A DNA stretch of 14,540 nt, taken from contig JANJWY010000227.1 of assembly GCA_024709285.1 (NCBI GenBank), positions 1 through 14,540 on the forward strand, in the 5' to 3' direction. The position numbers and the translations under genes are program-made. Under the pieces are notes generated by a model. The model did not search any database. It was given only the letters and a program-made list of their open reading frames with translations, and was not told the DNA's origin. This document shows, in pieces, positions 8,049 through 14,211 of the stretch. The stretch comes from Erysipelotrichaceae bacterium (GTDB taxonomy: Bacteria; Bacillota_I; Bacilli_A; Erysipelotrichales; Erysipelotrichaceae). The stretch's first letter is position 1; each line of letters starts with the position of its first letter.

Positions 8049-9604
8049 TACTTCGCCAATTCCGAAGCTCTGATTTCGCGAATGACCGTAACTTTGATCT
8101 GACCCGGATAAGTCAGCTCATTTTCAATCTTTTCACGAATAGCTCTTGCCATGCGATGGCAAGCCAAATCATCGAGTTTGTCAGGCACGACCATCACGCG
8201 AATCTCACGTCCGGCCTGAATAGCAAATACTTTATCCACGCCATCAAATGACGTAGCGATTTTTTCCAATTGTTCCAAACGCTGAATGTAGTTTTCGAAA
8301 GACTCAAAACGAGCTCCCGGACGCGCTGCACTCAAAGTATCGGCAGCAGCAACAAGAGTAGCAATGATACTGTTCGACTCAACTTCGCCATGGTGAGATT
8401 CGATCGCATTGATAACCACCGGATGCTCGCCATGCTTTTTTGCAATACGCGCACCGATTTCGATGTGGGTCCCTTCCATTTCAAAATCAACGGATTTACC
8501 GATATCATGCAGTAAACCGGCACGTTTTGCCAACGCCTGATTCAAGCCTAACTCAGCAGCCATCATTCCGGTCAGATATGCGACTTCCATGCTGTGCTGC
8601 AAGGCATTTTGACCGTAGCTGTAACGGTATTTCATACGTCCGATCAAATGGACGATTTCTTTATCTACTTTATGCAAACCAAGTTTGAATATCGCTTCTT
8701 CCCCGGCTTTCTGGATCGTTTCTTTCAATTCGGCCTGCACCTTGTGCACGACTTCTTCGATACGACCCGGCTGAATACGGCCATCCTTAATCAATGTTTC
8801 CAAAGCCAAACGCGCAGTTTCACGGCGTATAGGATCAAAACATGAAACAGTGATGGCTTCAGGAGTATCATCAATGATCAGATCGACACCGGTTGCCTGT
8901 TCGATTGCCCGGATATTACGGCCTTCACGACCGATGATCCGACCCTTCATCTCTTCCGAAGGCAGACTGACCACCGAAACGGTGCGTTCAGTCGCTTCTT
9001 CCTGAGCATAACGCTGTATAGCCAGACCGATGATGTTGCGTGCAACATCCGCTGCTCTGGAACGGGCCTGATCTTCCTGTTCTTTAATATATGCGGTAAC
9101 TTCATTTTCCATTCGTTTTTCAACGACTTCCATCAATTCTTTTTTCGCTTCATTGACCGTCATATTGGCAATTCGTTCCAACTCCGCCAACTGCCCGTCG
9201 ATTTTTCCTTGTAATTCTTTTTCCAGTCTTTCCAGCATACTGTATTTTTCAGTCAATTGTTTGTTTTTTTCTTCGATTTGTTTTTCTTTATGTGTCAACC
9301 CTTCGTCACGGAAATTGAGGTTATCTTCACGCCTTGAAAGCTTGTTCTCATAATCTGAGACTTCGCTACGACGATCCTTGATTTCTTTTTCCGCGGCAAG
9401 CTTCAATTCATAGACCTGCGTTTTTCCATCTAAAACAGCCTGACGTACCATATTTTCAGACTTGATCGCAGCTTCTTCCATGATTAATCTTGCTTTTTGT
9501 TGATCTCTATTTAAACCTAACTTAGAAAGCATAATCATGATGACTATGCCAATTGCAAAACCAGCAATACCAGACAGAACGGAATAAGTAAGAATTTCTC
9601 TCAT
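8048..9604 (-). CDS. rny: Ribonuclease Y
   Basis: A membrane-anchored endoribonuclease that starts bulk mRNA decay in Firmicutes. An N-terminal transmembrane helix (about 8-28) is followed by a long charged coiled coil (about 35-190). A KH RNA-binding domain carries GRIIGREGRN at 221-230. The HD phosphohydrolase domain has a histidine at 337 in LQHSME, the metal-binding pair His366-Asp367 in LLHDIGK, and HH at 404-405. Length (518 residues) and domain order match Bacillus Rny (YmdA). The start has GGAGG 6 bases upstream. A promoter lies in the 129-base gap after recA, and ymdB follows as a coupled second gene. Nothing in the sequence suggests loss of activity. Confidence 0.97.
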   Translation of the reverse strand: MREILTYSVLSGIAGFAIGIVIMIMLSKLGLNRDQQKARLIMEEAAIKSENMVRQAVLDGKTQVYELKLAAEKEIKDRRSEVSDYENKLSRREDNLNFRDEGLTHKEKQIEEKNKQLTEKYSMLERLEKELQGKIDGQLAELERIANMTVNEAKKELMEVVEKRMENEVTAYIKEQEDQARSRAADVARNIIGLAIQRYAQEEATERTVSVVSLPSEEMKGRIIGREGRNIRAIEQATGVDLIIDDTPEAITVSCFDPIRRETARLALETLIKDGRIQPGRIEEVVHKVQAELKETIQKAGEEAIFKLGLHKVDKEIVHLIGRMKYRYSYGQNALQHSMEVAYLTGMMAAELGLNQALAKRAGLLHDIGKSVDFEMEGTHIEIGARIAKKHGEHPVVINAIESHHGEVESNSIIATLVAAADTLSAARPGARFESFENYIQRLEQLEKIATSFDGVDKVFAIQAGREIRVMVVPDKLDDLACHRMARAIREKIENELTYPGQIKVTVIREIRASELAK

Positions 9605-9652
9605 GTTATTCCTCCATCTATTTGAGTGTTTGAGTCATGTAACTCTGTTTAT

Positions 9653-9681
9653 ATAATACATAATTTATGTCACTTAAACAA
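9653..9681 (-). promoter_or_regulatory. Candidate promoter of rny-ymdB
   Basis: On the minus strand TATTAT (9653-9658) lies 17 bases from TTGTTT (9676-9681). The area is very AT-rich and offers overlapping alternatives such as GTGACA with TATAAA at a 14-base spacing, so the exact boxes are uncertain. The recA terminator just upstream makes a promoter here necessary. Confidence 0.5.
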
Positions 9682-9710
9682 TATCAAAGCAATCAATAAG
9701 CGAATTTTCA

Positions 9711-9734
9711 AAAAAAACAAGCGTTTCCGCTTGT
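9711..9734 (-). terminator. Intrinsic terminator after recA
   Basis: On the minus strand ACAAGCG-GAAA-CGCTTGT (9734-9717) makes a 7-bp stem closed by a GAAA tetraloop. The A run at 9711-9717 on the plus strand reads as T7 after the stem. The outermost paired base belongs to the recA stop codon (9734-9736). Confidence 0.92.
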
Positions 9735-10735
9735 TAAATCACATCTTTTGCGAAAAGCTTCGCTTTTAATGCAGTCGAAATTTTCTCAAATACTTGCGGA
9801 TTAGACTTTAGATAACCACGCACTGCTTCTCTTCCCTGACCGATTTTCTCTCCTTCGTAAGAGAACCATGCACCAGACTTTTGAATGATGTCATGTTCAA
9901 CACCCAAATCAATGACTTCACCGGTTTGAGAAATCCCTTCGCCATACATGATTTCAATGACAGCCAACTTGAATGGCGGAGCAACTTTGTTCTTAACTAC
10001 TTTGACATTGACCTTATTACCGATCAAATCCGTTCCAACTTTGATAGCTTCACTTTTGCGTACATCCAGACGGATCGAAGCATAAAACTTTAATGCGCGG
10101 CCACCCGGAGTTACTTCCGGATTACCGAACATGACACCAACTTTTTCACGAAGCTGGTTAATGAAAATTACCGTCGTATTGGAGCGGTTCATGACACCGG
10201 AAAGCTTACGCATGGCCTTCGACATCAATCGTGCCTGTAAACCTACATGAGCATCCGACATTTCACCATCAAGCTCTGCCTGAGGCACCAAAGCGGCAAC
10301 CGAGTCAATGACGATCAATTCAAACGCCTGACTCTTGATAAGTAACTCTGTAATCTCAAGGGCTTGTTCACCGCTATCCGGTTGAGAGAGGATCAAATCT
10401 TCAATATTGACACCTAATGCTTGCGAGTACATCGGATCGATGGCATTCTCCGCATCGATGAAAGCCGCTTTACCGCCGCGCTTCTGAACCTCTGCGATCG
10501 CATGGAGCGCTAATGTTGTTTTTCCGCTCGACTCCGGTCCGAAAATTTCAATGATCCTGCCTTTGGGATATCCGCCCACACCCAATGCAGCATCGATGGC
10601 AATGGAACCGCTGCTGATGGAATCTACTTCAACGTGAGCCCTATCGCCCAGACGCATGATTGATCCTTTTCCATATTGCTTTTCTATTTGCTTGATTGCT
10701 TCATCCAATAACTGATCTCTTTTCTGATTTTCCAT
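9734..10735 (-). CDS. recA: Recombinase RecA
   Basis: Forms filaments on single-stranded DNA, carries out strand exchange and triggers LexA self-cleavage. Walker A GPESSGKT is at 66-73, the Walker B strand IVIDSVAAL at 141-149, and the L2 region with FINQLREKVG at 191-200 followed by the FGNPEVTPGG stretch. With 333 residues it is shorter than the usual 345-355. It ends soon after the core (LFAKDVI) and lacks the acidic C-terminal tail. The DAEHALD motif reads DAENAID, with Asn for the usual His. GGGGAGG sits 7 bases before the ATG. It is the last gene of rodZ-pgsA-cinA-recA, 28 bases after cinA, with a terminator at its stop. No LexA-type box (GAAC-N4-GTTC) was seen just upstream. Confidence 0.98.
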   Translation of the reverse strand: MENQKRDQLLDEAIKQIEKQYGKGSIMRLGDRAHVEVDSISSGSIAIDAALGVGGYPKGRIIEIFGPESSGKTTLALHAIAEVQKRGGKAAFIDAENAIDPMYSQALGVNIEDLILSQPDSGEQALEITELLIKSQAFELIVIDSVAALVPQAELDGEMSDAHVGLQARLMSKAMRKLSGVMNRSNTTVIFINQLREKVGVMFGNPEVTPGGRALKFYASIRLDVRKSEAIKVGTDLIGNKVNVKVVKNKVAPPFKLAVIEIMYGEGISQTGEVIDLGVEHDIIQKSGAWFSYEGEKIGQGREAVRGYLKSNPQVFEKISTALKAKLFAKDVI

Positions 10736-10763
10736 AATAAAGCCTCCCCTATCCTATTTGCGT

Positions 10764-11234
10764 TTAACGCATACTTTCCTTAATAACCAATTTTAACAGT
10801 CGGTGCATTCCGCTTTCAACCGTAAGACGTTTGATTTCTTTACGGGTTCCGACAAAATCATCCTGATAAACAAAACAGTCGTCATATAACGCAATCGCCG
10901 TATATACACGACCAACGGGCTGATTTGATGATGCATTCGGACCGGCATTGCCGCTGAAAGCAATGGCAATATCGCAGCTTAGTAACTCCCTGGCGTGTGT
11001 AGCCATCATCTTAACCGTTTCTTGACTGACCGCACCAAATTCGGACAGAAACTCTTCAGAAATGCCCAGCATACTCATTTTAGCGTCATTTGTATATGAA
11101 ACAAAACCACCGGCATAAACCTCGCTTGCTCCACTGACATCCGTGAGCTGCGAAGCGAAATCACCACCGGTAACCGACTCACAACTGGCCAATTTCCATC
11201 CCAATTTCTTGAGAAACTTAATCAATTCATCCAT
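10764..11234 (-). CDS. CinA C-terminal domain protein (PncC-type nicotinamide-nucleotide amidase)
   Basis: A 156-residue protein that corresponds only to the C-terminal domain of competence protein CinA. That domain deamidates nicotinamide mononucleotide in pyridine-nucleotide recycling. The N-terminal MoaB-like half found in Bacillus CinA is absent. Ser20 (CES), Tyr47 (VSY) and Lys52 (AK) are spaced as in the family's Ser-Tyr-Lys catalytic set. Two family motifs are altered: ESCTGG reads ESVTGG, and the TGIAGP loop reads SGNAGP. Its start overlaps the pgsA stop (TAATG) with no clear ribosome binding site, so coupled translation is likely. Position before recA matches the classical cinA-recA arrangement. 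Fold is confident; activity is likely but inferred. Confidence 0.88.
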   Translation of the reverse strand: MDELIKFLKKLGWKLASCESVTGGDFASQLTDVSGASEVYAGGFVSYTNDAKMSMLGISEEFLSEFGAVSQETVKMMATHARELLSCDIAIAFSGNAGPNASSNQPVGRVYTAIALYDDCFVYQDDFVGTRKEIKRLTVESGMHRLLKLVIKESMR

Positions 11235-11827
11235 TACATGCTTTCAAACAACACCGACCGGCTTTGCATAAAATATGAGAATCCGCTTAAAACCGAAATG
11301 CTCACTGAAAACCAAAGAAGAAAATCAGTAATGGGCAAATGGTAAATTTCAAACGGTAAATTATTCAGTAATATAAATATGATCGTAACCATCTGTGATA
11401 CAGTTTTTATTTTTCCCAGGTACCCCGCCGCAACAACGACTCCTTTACCCGAGGAAACCATACGTATGCCATCCACGATCGTATCCCGCCAAATCATGAT
11501 CAACACTGCGACGACCGGAACGATTCCTTGAAAAACAAACATGACAAACATGGTATTAACTAACATCTTATCCGCGATCGGATCAATAAACTTACCAAAA
11601 GATGTGATGAGATTATATTTTCTGGCAATATATCCGTCAATGAAATCCGTCGCTGAAGCAATGGCAAACAAGATCAAAACGATGATATTCAATAAAGAAA
11701 TCGTAACAAACTCAATATTATATACAGGTATGGCAATATCAAACTGAGCATACGGAAAAATCATGACCAAAACGATGACTGGCACAAGAATCATCCGTAC
11801 GATCGACAACTTATTCGGTAAATTCAT
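11234..11827 (-). CDS. pgsA: CDP-diacylglycerol-glycerol-3-phosphate 3-phosphatidyltransferase PgsA
   Basis: A membrane enzyme that makes phosphatidylglycerol phosphate, the committed step to phosphatidylglycerol. The complete CDP-alcohol phosphotransferase signature D-x2-DG-x2-AR-x8-G-x3-D-x3-D lies at about residues 66-92 (DFIDGYIAR through FGKFIDPIADK). Several hydrophobic membrane segments are present along the 197 residues. The frame is open to 11875, and ATG codons occur at 11833 and 11827. The start at 11827 is chosen because AGGAG is 7 bases upstream; from 11833 the spacing would be about one base. The binding site lies inside the end of rodZ, whose stop is 2 bases before this start. 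cinA follows with a one-base overlap. The same rodZ-pgsA-cinA-recA order occurs in Bacillus (ymfM-pgsA-cinA-recA). Confidence 0.95.
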   Translation of the reverse strand: MNLPNKLSIVRMILVPVIVLVMIFPYAQFDIAIPVYNIEFVTISLLNIIVLILFAIASATDFIDGYIARKYNLITSFGKFIDPIADKMLVNTMFVMFVFQGIVPVVAVLIMIWRDTIVDGIRMVSSGKGVVVAAGYLGKIKTVSQMVTIIFILLNNLPFEIYHLPITDFLLWFSVSISVLSGFSYFMQSRSVLFESM

Positions 11828-11829
11828 GT

Positions 11830-12735
11830 TCATTCTCCTTTGAAGCGGAAGCTTATTTTTATTCCGCGCAGCCAATTGGCAATCGAATCATCCCAGACGA
11901 TTTCCTCATCGTTGATTCTGACTACATTATCCTTCAAATTACCGAAATGCAACATCACATTCATATCATCTTTTGCCAGCAAACGGATTTCCATGACTTC
12001 ATCCTTTTTGTACGTCTTCGACTTCGGATTATCCGTTGCAACACCGTCAATATATACTTTCATCCAGACATCCCTGACAAAAGTCACGGTAATCAACACT
12101 TCTTCATTGGCTTCGTAACCGGTAATGTCATATTCACGGGCATTGACTTGCGAGATCACAATCGCAGATACAAATGGTATATTGGGGTCATCTTCTGCCG
12201 GTTTTTCATCAACGTCATTAGGATTTTCAGGCAAAGAAATGATCGTATTATCGTTATTGTTGGCGGCAGGCTGACTGATCATCGGAAAAACGAATACAAA
12301 GAAGATGACAATCAGCGTAATCAAGAGCAAAATAATAAAAACCAGCAGCGATAAGAGCGAGTAATCAACTTTTCGCTTTCCCGCAGAACGAAGCATTCCT
12401 GTATTTTTGCTTACTTTCTTATCATTGATACGTCCATCGATGTTTTCTTTTATCATTTTGTTTTGGGCAACGACTTTCAGTTTCTGCGTATGATGCAGCT
12501 CTTTGATAGCATTATCGACATCGACTCTGAGCGTTTCATAATCCAAATAAAGAGCCTGGGCATAAAAACGCACGAAATATGGGACATAGGAAATATCTTC
12601 CCTGAAAAAATCCAAATCGCCCTCTTCTAAGGCACGTAATTGAGGTGTGGTGATTTTGGTTTTTGCGCTCATTTCTTCCAACGTAAAACCAACTTCTTCA
12701 CGTTGTTCTTTTAAGCGCAATCCAACATTCTTCAT
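11830..12735 (-). CDS. rodZ: RodZ-like helix-turn-helix membrane protein
   Basis: A bitopic cell-shape factor that links MreB filaments to the elongation machinery. Residues 1-70 form the Cro/C1-like HTH_25 domain, which in RodZ binds MreB rather than DNA. A basic linker (about 85-123) leads to one transmembrane helix (about 125-152). An Asn- and acid-rich spacer (155-187) and an extracellular beta-rich domain resembling DUF4115 (about 190-301) follow. Length, 301 residues, is normal (Bacillus YmfM is close). The start has AGGTGG 7 bases upstream and lies about 25 bases after a predicted transcription start. First gene of the rodZ-pgsA-cinA-recA unit. The extracellular domain is less conserved, so that assignment is weaker than the N-terminal half. 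Confidence 0.88.
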   Translation of the reverse strand: MKNVGLRLKEQREEVGFTLEEMSAKTKITTPQLRALEEGDLDFFREDISYVPYFVRFYAQALYLDYETLRVDVDNAIKELHHTQKLKVVAQNKMIKENIDGRINDKKVSKNTGMLRSAGKRKVDYSLLSLLVFIILLLITLIVIFFVFVFPMISQPAANNNDNTIISLPENPNDVDEKPAEDDPNIPFVSAIVISQVNAREYDITGYEANEEVLITVTFVRDVWMKVYIDGVATDNPKSKTYKKDEVMEIRLLAKDDMNVMLHFGNLKDNVVRINDEEIVWDDSIANWLRGIKISFRFKGE

Positions 12736-12765
12736 TATAAAACCACCTGCTTTCGTATCAAATAA

Positions 12766-12794
12766 ATACTACCATGCAACTCATTGAATGTAAA
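12766..12794 (-). promoter_or_regulatory. Promoter of rodZ-pgsA-cinA-recA
   Basis: On the minus strand TTTACA (12789-12794) and TAGTAT (12766-12771) are 17 bases apart, with TGG directly before the -10, an extended -10 pattern. Predicted start is near 12759. The -35 overlaps the T tract of the rnpB terminator, so the two units are packed end to end. Confidence 0.6.
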
Positions 12795-12819
12795 ATAAAA
12801 ATGGAACATGAAAGTTCCA
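12790..12819 (-). terminator. Intrinsic terminator after rnpB
   Basis: On the minus strand TGGAAC pairs with GTTCCA (12819-12814 with 12807-12802) around a 6-base loop. It is followed by TTTTTATTTTA (12800-12790). It lies 7 bases past the closing helix of the RNase P RNA. Confidence 0.85.
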
Positions 12820-12825
12820 AAAATA

Positions 12826-13176
12826 TGACTGACACCCTATAAGCCATGTTCTGTCCCTTTTACAAGGGGGTAACCATTTATCTGCACGTTGCCGTGCTCC
12901 ACTCAGACTTCGGTTCGCCTTTGTGAATTCCCCTACCAATTTTGGGTTTCTCGCTTGCGGGGTTTACCGCGTTCCACTCCAAAGGTTTCCCCTCGGACTA
13001 CGTCACTGTGGCACTTTTACAGACGCCATCCATGGCTTTCGCTTTAGGATTTGATCGGCCGTCAGATTGCTCTGCCTAAATTTATCGTTTCATTTAGCAC
13101 AAACACTACCGTCATCACAGACGGTGCGAGCATGGACTTTCCTCTGGTTGCCCAGCGGTTACCCGGGTGTCAATCG
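12826..13176 (-). ncRNA. rnpB: RNase P RNA, type B-like
   Basis: The catalytic RNA of RNase P, which matures tRNA 5' ends. Hallmarks on the minus strand are AGAGGAAAGTCCATGCTCGC near the 5' end, GTGCCACAGTGACG, and GGAACGCGGTAAACCCC followed by GCGAGAAACCCA and TTGGTAGGGG, a Bacillus-like wording with the CCA-binding GGU. ACAGAACATGGCTTATAG lies near the 3' end. P1 is an 11-bp helix, GATTGACACCC (13175-13165) with GGGTGTCAGTC (12837-12827), containing one G-U pair. At about 350 bases it is shorter than the roughly 400 of B. subtilis. The final 3' side element is only CCC-TTGTAAAA-GGG. A weak -10 (TATACA, minus strand, 13187-13192) lies inside gpsB; processing from a gpsB transcript is also possible. 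Exact ends are estimated from P1. Confidence 0.95.
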
Positions 13177-13490
13177 TTATTCTGCTTGTATAACTGCTCT
13201 TCTAATCGCGCCAGGCGTTTCAATACATCGCTCTGTGATAAACCCTCCATCGGTGTCACAACGCTTTGCTTGCTTTGCAACTCAACGACCAATGACTGTA
13301 AACGGGCGTTCTCTTGCTGCAACTTCAAAACAAGTGACTGCTGCGTTTCAATGGTTTTATCAAACTCTTCATAATCACGGATAATCTCATCCAAAAGCCG
13401 GTCGACTTCAATTGGGGAATACCCCTTAAAATCAACATTGAACTGCTGATTGAGAATCGATCTCGGACTATGTTTCAGCTGCAGACGCAT
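13170..13490 (-). CDS. gpsB: Cell-division regulator GpsB (DivIVA-like)
   Basis: A small cytoplasmic adaptor that shuttles class A penicillin-binding proteins between side wall and septum. The 106-residue product has the DivIVA-type N-terminal domain, with Tyr24, Asp30 and Asp34 in the KGYSPIEVD and LLDEIIRDY stretch that forms the partner-binding groove. A coiled coil (about 40-75) and a C-terminal trimerising segment with SDVLKRLARLEEQ (87-99) follow, matching the GpsB end. The frame extends to 13538, but the ATG at 13490 has AGGTG 5 bases upstream and gives the usual N-terminus. The upstream ATG at 13511 has no ribosome binding site. The last codon and stop lie in the rnpB P1 helix. A weak promoter candidate is TTGCAT and GAAAAT 17 bases apart, minus strand, ending just above 13510. 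gpsB next to rnpB is also seen in Bacillus. Confidence 0.93.
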   Translation of the reverse strand: MRLQLKHSPRSILNQQFNVDFKGYSPIEVDRLLDEIIRDYEEFDKTIETQQSLVLKLQQENARLQSLVVELQSKQSVVTPMEGLSQSDVLKRLARLEEQLYKQNND

Positions 13491-13563
13491 ACCATCACCT
13501 CGCAACGACATTTTCTCAAAAAAAGTCTTAAAATGCAAGTGATTGCGATGAAAAGAACGAGTA

Positions 13564-13592
13564 TGGTCAAATGAAGTGAAATCCGTTATAAT
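13564..13592 (+). promoter_or_regulatory. Promoter of recU-pbp1A
   Basis: TGGTCA (13564-13569) and a consensus TATAAT (13587-13592) are 17 bases apart. The predicted start, near 13598-13599, falls in the ribosome binding sequence of recU, so the leader would be only about 10 bases. Confidence 0.65.
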
Positions 13593-13608
13593 ATTACAGG
13601 TGATATCA

Positions 13609-14211
13609 ATGATCGGTTATCCAAACAAAAAAAAGATTCAACCGCCGGTAAGTGATCCGGCCATAAGCAAAGCGCGTCGCGGCATGTCATTGGAAGATGA
13701 CTTGAACAAGACCAACAGTTATTATTTGGATGTCGATCGTGCCGTCATTTTCAAAAAGCCTACGCCGATTCAAGTGGTTGAAGTTTCTTATCCAGCCAGA
13801 AATAAAGCGAAGATAACCGAAGCCTACTATCGTCAGGCATCCACAACCGATTATAACGGTGTCTACAGGGGATTGCCCATCGATTTTGAAGCTAAGGAAA
13901 CAGTAAATAAAACATCGTTTTCTTTAGCCAAACTTCACAAACATCAATTGGTTCATCTGGTCAATGTCTATCGGCATGGAGCTATCGCCTTTTTACTGAT
14001 TCGCTTCAGTTCTCTAGACGAGACTTATCTGATCATGATTGAATCGCTGATCCGCTTTTTGAAAAATCATGACCGTCAGTCGATACCTTATGACTGGATC
14101 AAAAATGAAGGTATCTTTATACCCTATTCTTTAACACCTCCGGTCGACTATCTGACCGCATTGGATAAAATTCTCACTGAAGGAGTAAAACGTAATGAAG
14201 AAAAAAAGTAA
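13609..14211 (+). CDS. recU: Holliday junction resolvase RecU
   Basis: Cuts four-way recombination junctions in Bacilli and related Firmicutes and works with RuvAB and RecA; it replaces RuvC. The 200-residue protein has the RGMSLEDDLN stretch (24-33), the stalk-region KKPTPIQVVEV (49-59), and the nuclease core QASTTDYNGVYRG (77-89) with Asp81. IDFEAKET (91-98) supplies the catalytic Glu94 and Lys96. The frame opens at 13576, but the ATG at 13609 has AGGTG 6 bases upstream and lies just after a consensus -10, so the earlier ATG would be outside the transcript. The gene overlaps the next one by 17 bases. The recU-ponA pairing is conserved in Bacillus. It ends normally, with no truncation. Confidence 0.96.
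   Translation: MIGYPNKKKIQPPVSDPAISKARRGMSLEDDLNKTNSYYLDVDRAVIFKKPTPIQVVEVSYPARNKAKITEAYYRQASTTDYNGVYRGLPIDFEAKETVNKTSFSLAKLHKHQLVHLVNVYRHGAIAFLLIRFSSLDETYLIMIESLIRFLKNHDRQSIPYDWIKNEGIFIPYSLTPPVDYLTALDKILTEGVKRNEEKK

Noticed and set aside
11947..12354. A 135-residue plus-strand open frame opposite rodZ.
   Set aside because: Composition is typical of an antisense shadow (many His, Arg, Asn), with no ribosome binding site or recognisable domain; rodZ is clearly the real gene.
12802..12819. GGAAC-N6-GTTCC palindrome as a possible LexA-type operator near rodZ.
   Set aside because: Spacing is 6, not 4, and it is followed by a T-rich tract directly after rnpB, so it is better explained as the rnpB terminator.
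13051..13384. Open reading frames of about 105 residues on the plus strand.
   Set aside because: They run antisense through rnpB and gpsB, have no family resemblance, and are explained as shadows of these genes.
14198..14211. A AAA AAG slippery-type heptamer just before the recU stop, suggesting a programmed frameshift into pbp1A.
   Set aside because: pbp1A is in the +1 frame relative to recU, while this heptamer would cause a -1 shift. pbp1A also has its own AGGAG and ATG.
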